DNA of 64,000 nucleotides from Oscillatoriaceae cyanobacterium Prado104 (GCA_025454405.1 JALOON010000023.1:1-64000); one strand, 5' to 3'; positions 26,846 to 36,390 are shown, counted from the first letter of the stretch. Numbers and translations: made by a program. Notes: generated by a model not told the origin, from the sequence alone.

Positions 26846-27058
26846 TCACCCGCTGAGTTTGAGATAAGCAAGGGCCGATCGCCAGATCAGGATTTGTTGT
26901 TCCGAGGCGTCGAGGAGGCAAATACAGGAGTTATCCTGCCAAAAAATTCTGCCGACTAGCAAGTCGCCGGTGATGAGTTTGAGCTCCACCTGTTGTTTGT
27001 CTTTGATGTAGCTTTGGATTAAGCGAACGCTGGGCAATCCGGTCTCAAATTCTGACAT
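26846..27058 (-). CDS. hfq: Cyanobacterial Hfq (Sm-like RNA-associated protein)
   Basis: A 70-residue Sm-fold protein: LPSVRLIQSYIKDKQQVELK, LITGDLLVGRIFWQDNSCIC and EQQILIWRSALAYL. Cyanobacterial Hfq lacks most RNA-binding residues of the E. coli protein. In Synechocystis it acts with the type IV pilus ATPase PilB1 in motility and DNA uptake. The position divergent from dapF, sharing an ~175-bp promoter region, is the usual cyanobacterial arrangement and supports the call. The ORF starts at ATG 27058. Confidence 0.9.
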   Translation of the reverse strand: MSEFETGLPSVRLIQSYIKDKQQVELKLITGDLLVGRIFWQDNSCICLLDASEQQILIWRSALAYLKLSG

Positions 27059-27232
27059 AGTGGGAAATGGTAAAATTGGTCATTAGTCATCATTCATCAG
27101 TCATCAGTCATTGGCTGCAAGCTTTGGGCTGCAAACTGAGGAGACATCTGGACGGGACGCAACTGGCAAAATGAGTGATGACATTGTGAAGTCTATCAAT
27201 TAATGAGTTTTAACCAAAAGAGGTTTGTGTTT

Positions 27233-28072
27233 ATGCCGATCGAGTTTACTAAGTATCAGGGACTGGGCAATGATTTTATCCTGATCGACAACCGCCACTC
27301 CCCGGAACCTGTTGTCACACCAGAACAAGCCGTCCAAATGTGCGATCGGCATTTTGGCATCGGGGCAGACGGCGTTATCTTCGCCCTGCCGGGACAAGAC
27401 GGCACCGATTATACGATGCGGATTTTTAACTCCGACGGATCGGAACCGGAAATGTGCGGCAACGGGATTCGCTGTTTGGCTAAGTTTATTGCCGATTTGG
27501 AAGGATCGGAGGCGAAAACTCTGTACCGCATCCACACTCTAGCCGGCGTGATGAGTCCCGAATTGCTGCCCGACGGTCAAGTAAAGGTGGATATGGGACT
27601 ACCGCGGCTGCTGGCGTCGGAAATTCCGACAACTTTGGTGGCACCGGATGCCAAAGTTATTGATGTGCCGATCGAAGTTGCGGGCAAATCTTGGTCTGTT
27701 ACCTGTGTCAGCATGGGAAATCCTCACTGCATCACTTTTGTGGATGATGTGGCGGCCGTTGCTTTAGAAACTATCGGACCTCAATTCGAGCATCACCAAG
27801 CGTTTCCGCAGCGCACCAATACAGAATTCATTCAAGCGATCCGTTCGGACTACGTAAAAATGCGGGTGTGGGAAAGAGGCGCAGGTGTTACTCTAGCTTG
27901 TGGGACAGGTGCATGTGCTTCTGTGGTGGCTGGCGTGTTAGTTGGCAAGTGCGATCGGACAACTGCTGTGGAACTTCCCGGTGGTGTATTGTCAATAGAA
28001 TGGTCGGAACTTTCCCAGCGCATTTACATGACTGGGCCGGCACAGCGAGTATTTACAGGGTGTATTGATTAG
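27233..28072 (+). CDS. dapF: Diaminopimelate epimerase
   Basis: Converts LL- to meso-diaminopimelate for lysine and peptidoglycan synthesis, using two cysteines and no cofactor. Catalytic Cys1 is in [16 protein letters not shown] and Cys2 in [26 protein letters not shown] opens the protein. ATG 27233 ([10 protein letters not shown]) follows an AGAGG site and is preferred to the in-frame ATG at 27203. It has 279 residues, standard size. It is transcribed away from hfq. Confidence 0.97.
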   Translation: MPIEFTKYQGLGNDFILIDNRHSPEPVVTPEQAVQMCDRHFGIGADGVIFALPGQDGTDYTMRIFNSDGSEPEMCGNGIRCLAKFIADLEGSEAKTLYRIHTLAGVMSPELLPDGQVKVDMGLPRLLASEIPTTLVAPDAKVIDVPIEVAGKSWSVTCVSMGNPHCITFVDDVAAVALETIGPQFEHHQAFPQRTNTEFIQAIRSDYVKMRVWERGAGVTLACGTGACASVVAGVLVGKCDRTTAVELPGGVLSIEWSELSQRIYMTGPAQRVFTGCID

Positions 28073-28253
28073 TTTTGAGTTTTGAGTTTTGAGTTTTGAG
28101 TTATTCGGGAGTGCGTGAGTTGATATTTGATAGTTGATAGTTGATAGTTGATAGTTGATAATTGTGTCTCTGCTGACTAACGAGTAATGACTGATGACCA
28201 ATTACCAATTACCAATTACCCAATCTAAAATCTAAAATCTAAAATCTAAAATC
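28072..28253. repeat. Cluster of three tandem repeat types
   Basis: After dapF the gap holds GAGTTTT copies (28072-28102), TTGATAG heptamers (28119-28162) and CTAAAAT heptamers (28223-28253). The last unit also occurs upstream of the asparaginase gene at 39852-39886. Confidence 0.8.
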
Positions 28254-28269
28254 GAGCAGGTGGCATTGC

Positions 28270-29412
28270 ATGGGTGGAGGTATTTATCTGATTCAGGATG
28301 ACGATAGGCTGCTGGAAATGATGGAACAGCCCTATGACTCGGAAGACCAGTTACAAGACTTGCTAATCACTTATCCGAATTTGATTGCGGGAGACCAAAT
28401 CGATCGGGCAACTCCGAGAAAATGGCTGTTAATTTCGCGAGAGGTTACGCTTGCGAGTGCTGAGGAAACTGCCATGCAGTGGTCGCTGGATCATTTATTT
28501 ATCGACCAAGATGCCATTCCGACTTTAGTAGATGTCCGGCGCACTTCCAACGCTCACATCCGGCAAAAAGTTTTAGGTCAATCGATCGACTATGCTGCTA
28601 ATGCTGTAGTCTATTGGCCGATCGATTCAATTATTGCTTTGTTTGAAGCTAATTGCCGCGATCGGGGGCGCGATCCGGAACAGATTTTTGAAGAGTTTCT
28701 CGGTGAGGATGCGAATGAGGATCGATTTTGGCAGAAGGTGAAAACTAATTTGCAAGCTGGTAAAATCCGCTTGGTGTTTGTAGCCGACGAAATTTCGAGT
28801 GAAATGCGCCGAGTAGTGGAATTTCTCAACGAACAAATGGACCCTGTTGAAGTTTTGGCGCTAGAAATCAAACAATACGTCAGCGAGGATGGTTTGAAAA
28901 CTCTAGTTCCCAGATCGATCGGGCAAACAGCAGAAGCATTGCAGAAAAAATCGAGCGCAACGCGAGAGCGGAGGCGTTGGGATGAATCGTCATTTTTTGC
29001 GGAAATAGAAGCCAGACGGGGCGAAGACGAGGCGCAAACAGCACGGGATATCTATGTTTGGGCGAAAGATCGATCGCCGGAAATCGACATTCAGTGGGGT
29101 ACGGGGGATACCTATGGAGGGTTTGCCGCTCAGTTGCATCAAAAAGGTAAAAAACCCTATCAGTTATTTACAGTAAATATTGCAGGAAAAATGGAGATTT
29201 CGGCTCACAATTACGGTGCGCAGCGTCCGTTTAATGGGGAAGAAAAATGGCTGGAATTGAGGAACAAATTAAGTTCGATCGGTCTGTCGCTACCTCTAGA
29301 ACCGGGAGAGAGGCGGTCGCCGAGTTTGGCTTTGTTTACTTTGCAAGATGAAACGGCACTCAAGCAAGTTATGGAAACTTTTGATTGGGTTGTTGAAGAA
29401 ATTAAAGGGTAA
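28270..29412 (+). CDS. Uncharacterised protein with PD-(D/E)XK-like nuclease domain
   Basis: A 380-residue soluble protein. Residues about 75-125 (WSLDHLFIDQDAIPTLVDVR, then HIRQKVLGQSIDYAANAVVY) have the order of a PD-(D/E)XK nuclease core in a family common in cyanobacteria. In relatives the core is remembered as LVEVKR; here it reads LVDVRR, so the catalytic Lys would be Arg. The middle part (RLVFVADEISSEMRRVVEFL) and the C-terminal ~100 residues (a DUF4268-like fold is possible) are conserved but unnamed. It stands alone after a repeat cluster. Function unknown. Confidence 0.75.
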   Translation: MGGGIYLIQDDDRLLEMMEQPYDSEDQLQDLLITYPNLIAGDQIDRATPRKWLLISREVTLASAEETAMQWSLDHLFIDQDAIPTLVDVRRTSNAHIRQKVLGQSIDYAANAVVYWPIDSIIALFEANCRDRGRDPEQIFEEFLGEDANEDRFWQKVKTNLQAGKIRLVFVADEISSEMRRVVEFLNEQMDPVEVLALEIKQYVSEDGLKTLVPRSIGQTAEALQKKSSATRERRRWDESSFFAEIEARRGEDEAQTARDIYVWAKDRSPEIDIQWGTGDTYGGFAAQLHQKGKKPYQLFTVNIAGKMEISAHNYGAQRPFNGEEKWLELRNKLSSIGLSLPLEPGERRSPSLALFTLQDETALKQVMETFDWVVEEIKG

Positions 29413-29456
29413 TAACTAAATCGGTTTGTAGTGTAGACTTCAGTCCGCAGGCAATC

Positions 29457-29939
29457 TTAAAATCCCTTAAACCTACCTCGAAGACCCGGATTTGATAGCG
29501 ATTCCAAATCGATTCGACAGCTCGATCGATCGCCCTTACAAGAATACACTGCCAAAGCAGTTCCTTGACGGTTGCACACTTGCATATTGTAACCGTATTG
29601 GCTGGAAACAGTGCCGAATCGGTTGACAAATTGATAGCGTTCCATGTAATCGAGCAAACTCCAAAGTTGGCGGTTGACGATGATAATCACCCAAGTATCG
29701 CTCGGATCGACATACCAGCGATCGAGCAATTTGCCACCAAACAGTTTTTGTGCCAGCCATAAACTCGGAACGCTTTTTTCAGATTGCGATAGCGGTGGTG
29801 ACGGCAAGTTTGTAGCATCGCCACTCGGACAAGCAGGCTGGGGAATTGCTGCGGGCTGCTGGTGGATAATCGCAGCAAAGGAGAGAACAAGGGCGATGGG
29901 GAAAAAAGCAATGTTTTTTATCGATCGAATGCCATACAT
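29457..29939 (-). CDS. Exported protein of unknown function
   Basis: 160 residues. A signal peptide or anchor at about 8-28 (NIAFFPIALVLSFAAIIHQ) is followed by a Pro/Ser-rich linker and a small domain: WYVDPSDTWVIIIVNRQLWS, YNMQVCNRQGTALAVYSCKG and C-terminal Arg-rich residues. Two or three cysteines could form a disulphide outside the membrane. I do not recognise the family. The 3' end lies next to a short GTAGTGTAGACTTCAGTCC repeat (about 29428). Confidence 0.6.
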   Translation of the reverse strand: MYGIRSIKNIAFFPIALVLSFAAIIHQQPAAIPQPACPSGDATNLPSPPLSQSEKSVPSLWLAQKLFGGKLLDRWYVDPSDTWVIIIVNRQLWSLLDYMERYQFVNRFGTVSSQYGYNMQVCNRQGTALAVYSCKGDRSSCRIDLESLSNPGLRGRFKGF

Positions 29940-30000
29940 GATTGTTCACCAACTAGCCTCTTTGTTTAACGATCGAGTTATGTTGCTATCCTATTCTAGT

Positions 30001-30216
30001 TTAATAATCCTCAATAATTTCTGGGGTCAATCCTCGATCGCGAGCATTCAGACTAATCTTACTCATTACCTCTTCTAAAGAGCTTTTGCTTCGAGTTTCA
30101 TCACTTAGTTTAAGGCTAAGTAATGCCTCCAATTTACGTTTCTGTTCTTCAGAAGCTGCCTCAAAGATACGGGCAACCTCAGCATTAATGCGAATCTCGA
30201 TCGTTTTGATTTCCAT
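30001..30216 (-). CDS. Small antitoxin-like protein
   Basis: 71 residues. An N-terminal strand, KTIEIRINAEVARIF, is followed by helices (ASEEQKRKLEALLSLKLSDE) and a charged tail, resembling antitoxins of VapB/AbrB or ribbon-helix type found in cyanobacterial TA pairs. No toxin ORF follows on the minus strand, so it would be an orphan. Its start overlaps the start of the divergent broken gene (CATG at 30214-30217). Confidence 0.55.
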   Translation of the reverse strand: MEIKTIEIRINAEVARIFEAASEEQKRKLEALLSLKLSDETRSKSSLEEVMSKISLNARDRGLTPEIIEDY

Positions 30217-30390
30217 GATATATATGCTTCCGATGGTATACTTAAGGCTATTAAAGAAGCTCGTTTCAATTCCAAGTTATACGAACAAACTTTGGCAAGA
30301 CGGCTAGGAGGAGAATGGAAAGTTGAAATTATTCCCCGATCGGGTTCAGAATCATCTTGGGATATTATAGCGACGAGAATTGGAGGTTGA
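30215..30390 (+). pseudogene. Small gene frameshifted by a TA-dinucleotide slip
   Basis: ATG 30215 is followed by an ATATATAT run. Removing one TA pair joins it to an open frame reading ASDGILKAIKEARFNSKLYE, then QTLARRLGGEWKVEIIPRSG and DIIATRIGG, stopping at 30390 (57 residues). As it stands the ATG frame ends after 30 residues. The stop TGA lies next to the GTG of the following gene, with a GGAGG site between them, as in a translationally coupled pair. Family unknown. Confidence 0.45.
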
Positions 30391-30392
30391 AT

Positions 30393-30782
30393 GTGACTAG
30401 CACAGACGATCGTTATCAACATTGGCCATTTCCAATCAGTGAGGAGGAGAGGCAAATACCTGAACAAGCACAGAAGCTAGATTTTCTGCAAGATGCCTAC
30501 TCAGATGGGTTTCAATCTTATCGAGCAGTTTGCGGGCTAGATAATTATTGTGCCTACTCCGAATCACGCGGAGGTTATATTCTTCAAAGGGGACGAAAGA
30601 ATCGTTGGGAGTTCCTGCTACATGAGGGTGATGAAATCTGTTTTTCAGTTTTAGTAACTTCCTTTAAGGTAGCTGGCGCAGCAGTGAGAGCTTGGCTGAA
30701 CGGGCGAACTAGAGAGGAGATTCTAGAAGATGTGAAAGAATATCAAATTTCTCCACCCTGGACAAACTCAAAGAACAGGTAA
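30393..30782 (+). CDS. Hypothetical protein, second gene of a small pair
   Basis: 129 residues from GTG 30393, which has GGAGG at 30382-30386. TDDRYQHWPFPISEEERQIP, then AVCGLDNYCAYSESRGGYIL and GAAVRAWLNGRTREEILEDV are soluble and acidic. No family was recognised. The longer reading from TTG 30357 is less likely. Its upstream partner is the frameshifted gene, and the pair faces an orphan antitoxin-like gene, so this may be a toxin-type or defence-type accessory locus, but nothing in the sequence proves it. Confidence 0.55.
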   Translation: MTSTDDRYQHWPFPISEEERQIPEQAQKLDFLQDAYSDGFQSYRAVCGLDNYCAYSESRGGYILQRGRKNRWEFLLHEGDEICFSVLVTSFKVAGAAVRAWLNGRTREEILEDVKEYQISPPWTNSKNR

Positions 30783-30951
30783 TCACAAAAAACGGAAACA
30801 AGTTAGAGCAATCGGAAGTGAAAACGTCATTTCTTTGAGACATCTTCTCAAACCCCTTTGACAACTGATTGTAGCGTGTTAATTCTTAGGAACATACCGC
30901 TGCCGATCGACCGCGATCGGATTAGCTTGTAGTGTGAACTTTAGTCCGCTG

Positions 30952-33900
30952 TCAAATTTCTTCATGTCGATCGAACAGCGCAGCAGGTAAAATAGCAGTA
31001 AAAGTAGAACCTCGATCGACCTCACTTTCAATTTCAATACCGCCACCCATCATCTGACACAAACGCTGGCTGATACTTAATCCCAAACCCGTGCCGCCGT
31101 ACCTGCGGGTAGTGGAATTGTCGGCCTGAGTAAAAGGTTGAAACAGCGTTTGTTGCTGTTCTGCAGTCATGCCAATTCCCATATCGGTAACTCTAAACAG
31201 GAGAAATTCCGCATCCAAAATTCTCATTTCTGGAACCGTTGGTTGGTATTTATTTTTTAATTCTTCACTGTTAACTTTTTCCACGGCAAGTACGATCGAT
31301 CCTTGGGAAGAAAATTTAGCAGCATTGCTGAGTAAATTGTAAAGTATCTGCTGCACTTTCAGCCGATCGCCCCGCATTGTATCGGTACGATCGCACATAA
31401 TTACTTGTAATGTATTGTTGTTTTTCTCGATTAGCGGTCTCACTGTAACTTTCACTTCTTCAATTAAGCTAACTACATCGAAATTTTCGAGGCAAATTTC
31501 CATCTTGTCAGCTTCAATTTTAGAGATATCGAGAATGTCGCTAATCAAGTGCAACAAATGTATGCCAGCAGTGCGAATGTTCTCTAAATCTGAAACAATT
31601 TCCGAACAGCCCAACTCTTCGGCTTCTTCCACCAACATATCGCTGTAGCCGATAATCGCATTCAACGGAGTGCGCAATTCGTGACTCATGTTTGCCAAAA
31701 AAGCACTCTTGGCGCGGTTGGCAAGTTCGGCTGCTTCTTTGGCCGCCAGCCACGCTTCCTCAGCATCTTTGCGTTCGGTGATATCCCGCAAAGTGGCAAC
31801 TACCGCTTCGACGCGACCATCTGTAGTGCAAACCGGGCTGAGAATGTACTCGTAGTCCCGCGTCCCCCACAGGGCGGTAGGGACGATGACTTCGCCTTTG
31901 GCAGGTTCGGCAGTTACAAATATGCTGTCGCACTGTTTGTGAACCCGTTCCATAATTTGCGGGGACCACCCCAATTGTCGCCAGGTTTTGCCAATCATTT
32001 CTCTGGGGTTCATGCCGGCAGCTTGAGCGGCCGTGCGACTGACATAAGTGTACCTTCCCGATCGATCGACTAGAAAAATTAAGTCCAGGGAAGCGCCGAG
32101 AATGCCATCAACGGTTCTGGCGTGCCTTGCTACTTGGGCGGTCATTTGCCTGACGGTTATGGCACCGCGAACTCTGGCAGCGAGCTCGAATTGCAGCAAT
32201 TCGTTGGCTTGTCTCAGAAATTGAGTGCGTTCTTCGACTTCTCTTTCTAATTCTGCTTTGGCTGTTTGTAGGGTAAGTTCGGCAATTTTTCGATCGCTCA
32301 CATCTGTAGAAATTGTACCGACTGCATAAGCTATTCCTTGAGAGTCGCACAGGGGAAATTTCAGGGAAATATAAGTATGTTGCCCGTCGTCGTGAGGGAT
32401 TACTTCTTCAATGCTTAACGGCGAGCAATTTTGCAGGACTATGAAGTCATTTTCTCGCAAGGTTACTGCTTTATCTTGAGGAAAAATATCGTTGTCGGTT
32501 TTGCCTGCTATTTGTGTTTTTGAAATGTGAAATAAGTTTTCAAAATGGCGGTTGGCGAGCAGGTATTTTCCCTCTTTATCTTTAATAGAAATTACTGCTG
32601 TTGAGTGATCTAAAATTGCTTGCAGCAATGCTTCGCTCTGTTGCAGGGCTGTTTGAGCTTGTTGGCGATCGTTTATTTCTCGCTGCAATTCTAAAGTCAG
32701 GCGATTTAAGTCTTGCCAAGCTTCCTGCACTTGATTCAGAGCGATCGAACTTTTTGGGACATTGCTCGCTCGTGCTGGCTGGTTTGAGTTTAAGTTTTCT
32801 GGAATTCCCAGGATCGAGGAAGCTAGCGAAGTTTGAGAGGATGCTATCTGACTGCGATTGGGATTTTCCTGCTGTAAATCATCGATCGCTCTTGAACTGT
32901 CTGAAATCTGTTCTTCCCGGACTAATCTCGGTAATTGGTCTAAATTTCCCCGCAAGGATTGTTGCTGTTGGTTAGAGTCTGTTAAGTTCAATTCCGAGTT
33001 AGAGCTTTTGGCACTTAATTGGGAGATTGCTGCTGCTAAGACGATCGGTCCGGCTGCACCTATTGCATACAATACTAGCAGCAATATCCAATTGTTGGCT
33101 AGCAATGTTTCGCCTACAGTTTCCGGAATTCCGCGCACTAAAATTGCTGCGGGTTTTCCTGCTAAATTGTTTAGGGATTTAGCTGCTGCGGTGTAAGTGT
33201 CAGTGGTTGTTTTTACCCGCCCCACAACAGTTTTGCCGGGGGTGGCTAATGCAGTTCTCAGGAGCAATAAATTACTGGGCGATCGATCGGGAATGTATTC
33301 ATTCGGGATATGGGATGGGGTGCGATCGACCGTTTGGCTGTTGGCGGTTTGGGAAGCTACTAACTTAAAGCTGCCGTCGGATGATGGTGTATAAATAGCC
33401 GTGTATCCCCCAGCAGATATTGAATTGATGTTTTTATGGGAAAGTAAGGAGGTTTTGCTAACAATTTTTTCTAAAATTACGGCACCAATAACCGCTCGAT
33501 CTTTTGGGTCTTGTATCGTAACTGCTGCGCTGCGGACAAGGATATTTCGATCGGATACTCCCGGTGGCAAATATTGCCATTGTTTCTCCAGTTCTTTTCG
33601 ATCGACAATCTTGCTAGTTTGGAGCGGTTCTCCTATTGCTAATATCTGTTGTATTTGAGTAAAATTTCTGTTTTTTTTCTCATTTTTATTGTCCGGGTAG
33701 TCGGCAATTATTCTACCATCTTTTCCGACTAATGCTGCGTAATCTGCTGTCTGTTGTTTGATAATATCTTCAAATATTTTGTTGGCAGATTTCCGCAAGT
33801 TAGAGATTTTTTTATTGGTTTGATAAGCTGTGACCGTGCGAGCCAGTTCCTGGATGTCGGAAGAATTTTGCAAGCTAAAAGCAGCGCGATCGAGCTTTAA

Positions 33901-34080
33901 GTTGTAGTTAATTTCGCTGGCTTCCAGTTCCGATTTAGCGTATTTTTGTGATTGATTCACTCCCGCTGTTACTATCAGCCAAAATGCTGCTGTTGCCATT
34001 CCCACCGACAAGATAATTTGCAAGGCTAGCAGCCCGATTAGCTGTTTGCGAGTGACAGATAATTTGTAGATGCACGGCAT
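30952..34080 (-). CDS. PAS-containing membrane sensor histidine kinase
   Basis: A 1042-residue kinase. A TM helix (about 12-35), a long extracytoplasmic sensor region and a second TM helix (about 330-352) come first. A low-complexity linker, a coiled coil, a PAS domain (about 480-600) and a second PAS/PAC (about 655-770) follow. Next come HisKA with the phospho-acceptor near His800 in SHELRTPLNAI and an HATPase (N box LLSNAAKFSSQG; G boxes DMGIGM and GGTGLGLS). There is no receiver or HPt domain and no response regulator beside it, so its partner is encoded elsewhere. It probably autophosphorylates in response to an external signal. Confidence 0.94.
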   Translation of the reverse strand: MPCIYKLSVTRKQLIGLLALQIILSVGMATAAFWLIVTAGVNQSQKYAKSELEASEINYNLKLDRAAFSLQNSSDIQELARTVTAYQTNKKISNLRKSANKIFEDIIKQQTADYAALVGKDGRIIADYPDNKNEKKNRNFTQIQQILAIGEPLQTSKIVDRKELEKQWQYLPPGVSDRNILVRSAAVTIQDPKDRAVIGAVILEKIVSKTSLLSHKNINSISAGGYTAIYTPSSDGSFKLVASQTANSQTVDRTPSHIPNEYIPDRSPSNLLLLRTALATPGKTVVGRVKTTTDTYTAAAKSLNNLAGKPAAILVRGIPETVGETLLANNWILLLVLYAIGAAGPIVLAAAISQLSAKSSNSELNLTDSNQQQQSLRGNLDQLPRLVREEQISDSSRAIDDLQQENPNRSQIASSQTSLASSILGIPENLNSNQPARASNVPKSSIALNQVQEAWQDLNRLTLELQREINDRQQAQTALQQSEALLQAILDHSTAVISIKDKEGKYLLANRHFENLFHISKTQIAGKTDNDIFPQDKAVTLRENDFIVLQNCSPLSIEEVIPHDDGQHTYISLKFPLCDSQGIAYAVGTISTDVSDRKIAELTLQTAKAELEREVEERTQFLRQANELLQFELAARVRGAITVRQMTAQVARHARTVDGILGASLDLIFLVDRSGRYTYVSRTAAQAAGMNPREMIGKTWRQLGWSPQIMERVHKQCDSIFVTAEPAKGEVIVPTALWGTRDYEYILSPVCTTDGRVEAVVATLRDITERKDAEEAWLAAKEAAELANRAKSAFLANMSHELRTPLNAIIGYSDMLVEEAEELGCSEIVSDLENIRTAGIHLLHLISDILDISKIEADKMEICLENFDVVSLIEEVKVTVRPLIEKNNNTLQVIMCDRTDTMRGDRLKVQQILYNLLSNAAKFSSQGSIVLAVEKVNSEELKNKYQPTVPEMRILDAEFLLFRVTDMGIGMTAEQQQTLFQPFTQADNSTTRRYGGTGLGLSISQRLCQMMGGGIEIESEVDRGSTFTAILPAALFDRHEEI

Positions 34081-34115
34081 GGAAGTTGCTTTAGATTAGA
34101 AGGCAGAAGGAAGAG

Positions 34116-34137
34116 TTGACAGTTGATAGTTGATAGT
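34116..34137. repeat. Heptamer repeat GTTGATA/GTTGACA
   Basis: Three to four copies lie upstream of the histidine kinase gene. A stray copy recurs at 34169-34183. Confidence 0.7.
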
Positions 34138-34312
34138 TATAGTGCGAGCGTCGGGAACCCGCGATCGATTGATGGTTGATAGTTGTTACTTGAGAGGAAA
34201 GCATCACTTAAAAATTTCCCTTACTTAAGTTGTTTTGTAAGTGCGTTTGTAAGTGCGTCCGCGATCGATTTTATTATTTGCATATAGTGTGTGCTGTTAT
34301 TTAATCCTTGTT

Positions 34313-34395
34313 ATACCAAATCCCTATTAGATATCCCCTCGATCGCGGACACGGTTGAAACCGATGCAGGCAGGGAAGGCAGATTTGGTATTAAC
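34313..34395. repeat. Short element with ATACCAAATC termini
   Basis: ATACCAAATCCC at 34313 and its inverse GATTTGGTAT at about 34383 bracket roughly 80 bp. A lone ATACCAAATCCGGG lies at 13087. The arms suggest a miniature inverted-repeat element; there is no coding sequence. Confidence 0.45.
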
Positions 34396-34523
34396 CGCTG
34401 ACCTACTTAAAAGTGCAGGTACTTTTTTATTAAATTTCTCAGTAAATTCACTTGAAACAAAGTTTAGCGCGATTTTGGGCAGACAGAAACATAATTTATT
34501 GCCATTTTCGGCAGTTTTCTGGT

Positions 34524-35654
34524 TTAATCCCACAGCCGCCTACCTGTTTTTCCGCCCAAGCGCTGGTGAGTATCTTGCAGCAAGGTTGGAATATCTAAAT
34601 GTTCGGGACACCGGGGCAAACATTCGCCGCACTCCGTACAGCGGTTGGCTTTGCTGCCGGGAAACCAGTGTCCGGCATTTTCAAACATGGCATAGCGGTA
34701 TTTGCCAAAGTCTGTCATGTCGCAGCCCACAGCAAGATTGCGCAGCCGCAATACTTCGGGAATATTGATGTTTTCCGGGCAGGGCAGACAAGCCCAGCAC
34801 TGGCTGCACTTGTCTGTTCCCAGAGTATCCGCGATCCGAGTTTGTACGCGATCGAAAGCTGCAATTTCTGCCAGAGTTAAGGGAAAATCGCGATCGCAGT
34901 ATTTCAGCGGTTGTTCCAATTCTGTCGGGTTGGCAGCGCCCACGCTGGCAGTCGTGATTCTAGTATCGCTCAGTAAAAATCGGTAGTTCAGCTCTAGTGG
35001 CGAGAAAGGGTGGCACAATTGTTCTAGCGTCGCGGACGGCTTGTAGAGTTGCCCCCCTTTGTCTGCCGGGGAAATTATGAAAATGCCCATGTCTTTTTGA
35101 CTGGCTAGTTCGATTGCCGGGGCGTTGCGCTGAAAAAAATAATAGTAATGGATATTGACAAATTCAAAGAAATCTGTATTAATAGCTGCCAAGATTAAAT
35201 CTAAGGGTCCGTGAGTGGAGAAGCCGACATGGCGAATCCTGCGATCGCCAACAGCTTTTTGTATTGCAGCCATGCAGCCAGAGGGCGATCGCACCCACTC
35301 CAAATGTTCCCAAACATTCAAGCCGTGAATTGCCAGACAGTCGATATAGTCCAAATTCAGGCTTTTTAGAGACTCGTCGATCGAGCGCTCCATTGCAGCC
35401 TCGGAGGGCATTGGGGGAATTTTCGTCGTAACGTGCAAGCACGATCGGACTGCGGGCAACTCTGCCGACAGCGCCGCCCCCAAATATTCCTCGCTGCAAC
35501 CGTAACCCGATGCGGTTTCTAAGTGATTGATTCCTAGAGAAACAGCGCGCCGTACAGTCTGGCAAGCATTTTCCTCAGAAGCCATATAGCGCATGGTTCC
35601 CAAAGAAAACACAGACAGTTGCAAGTTGGTTTTGCCAAACCTTCGATAGCGCAT
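34524..35654 (-). CDS. Aldo/keto reductase with C-terminal ferredoxin-like domain
   Basis: A 376-residue oxidoreductase. A TIM-barrel AKR domain (about 1-270) begins RRFGKTNLQLSVFSLGTM and has ETASGYGCSEEYLG (Asp/Tyr region), TKIPP and DYIDCLAIHGLN. A C-terminal two-cluster domain has C-x2-C-x2-C-x2-CP (CSQCWACLPCP) and C-x2-C-x2-C-x3-CP (CTECGECLPRCP), for [4Fe-4S] clusters. It probably reduces a carbonyl with electrons from NADPH or ferredoxin. It is a common cyanobacterial family of unknown substrate and monocistronic here. Confidence 0.92.
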   Translation of the reverse strand: MRYRRFGKTNLQLSVFSLGTMRYMASEENACQTVRRAVSLGINHLETASGYGCSEEYLGAALSAELPAVRSCLHVTTKIPPMPSEAAMERSIDESLKSLNLDYIDCLAIHGLNVWEHLEWVRSPSGCMAAIQKAVGDRRIRHVGFSTHGPLDLILAAINTDFFEFVNIHYYYFFQRNAPAIELASQKDMGIFIISPADKGGQLYKPSATLEQLCHPFSPLELNYRFLLSDTRITTASVGAANPTELEQPLKYCDRDFPLTLAEIAAFDRVQTRIADTLGTDKCSQCWACLPCPENINIPEVLRLRNLAVGCDMTDFGKYRYAMFENAGHWFPGSKANRCTECGECLPRCPEHLDIPTLLQDTHQRLGGKTGRRLWD

Positions 35655-35685
35655 AAATTCAGCAGGCAGTTGAGAGTTGGTAAGG

Positions 35686-35850
35686 AGTTTTGAGTTGTTC
35701 GGGAGTTTTGAGTTTTGAGTTTTGAGTTTTGAGTTAAAGAAGGAGTTTTGAGTTTTGAGTTAAAGACAGTTGGTAAGGAGTTTTGAGCTTTGAGTTTTGA
35801 GTTAAAGACAGTTCTTTATTCAAAACTCAAAACTTAAAACTCAGAACTTC
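35686..35850. repeat. GAGTTTT heptamer repeat cluster
   Basis: Three blocks of GAGTTTT separated by GTTAAAGA(C/A) fill the gap between the bifunctional nuclease and the aldo/keto reductase genes. An inverse AAAACTCA block ends it at 35822-35845, so a long stem could form. Confidence 0.8.
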
Positions 35851-35883
35851 CCCTCCCCCTCTTTCCCCCTCTCCTCAAAGCTT

Positions 35884-36390
35884 TCACGAAGTTTCCCCAG
35901 AACTGTAGCCGCTTCTTTTGATCAAATCTTCTGGACGCAAGTTTGAGATAAATTCCCGGAAAGCTCTGCGTTCGGCTTCATCAGCGTCTCGATCGACCGG
36001 TATCGAAGCGTCGGCAATGACTTCTTCCATCACCCAAATCGGGCTGTTAGTGCGCAGGGCAAGCGCGATCGCATCGCTCGGTCGCGCGTCGATCTCTTTT
36101 TTAACTTCTCCCTGCCGGACGATCAGCACAGCATAGAAGGTATTATCTTGTAGCGAATGAATAACTATTCGCTCCAAAGAGACATTCCAGACCTCCAAGA
36201 AATTGACCATCAGATCGTGAGTTAAAGGTCTGGGAGGCTTGTGGCCCTCCAGAGCGCCGATAATAGCCTTTGCCTGTTCCTGACCGATATAAATAGGCAA
36301 AGCGCGGCGCTCCGTAGCATCTCTCAACAGGACAATCGGGCTGCGCGTGGCTGCATCTAAGGCAATTCCAGCGACTTTCATTTCAATCAT
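35884..36390 (-). CDS. Bifunctional nuclease family protein (DUF151)
   Basis: 168 residues with the DUF151 core: MKVAGIALDAATRSPIVLLR, ALPIYIGQEQAKAIIGALEG, RPLTHDLMVNFLEVWNV and DARPSDAIALALRTNSPIWV. The plant relatives BFN1/BFN2 have both RNase and DNase activity. The C-terminal ~35 residues are acidic and cyanobacteria-type. It is divergent from riboflavin synthase, an arrangement I recall as conserved in cyanobacteria. The start ATG 36390 follows no obvious SD. Confidence 0.92.
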   Translation of the reverse strand: MIEMKVAGIALDAATRSPIVLLRDATERRALPIYIGQEQAKAIIGALEGHKPPRPLTHDLMVNFLEVWNVSLERIVIHSLQDNTFYAVLIVRQGEVKKEIDARPSDAIALALRTNSPIWVMEEVIADASIPVDRDADEAERRAFREFISNLRPEDLIKRSGYSSGETS

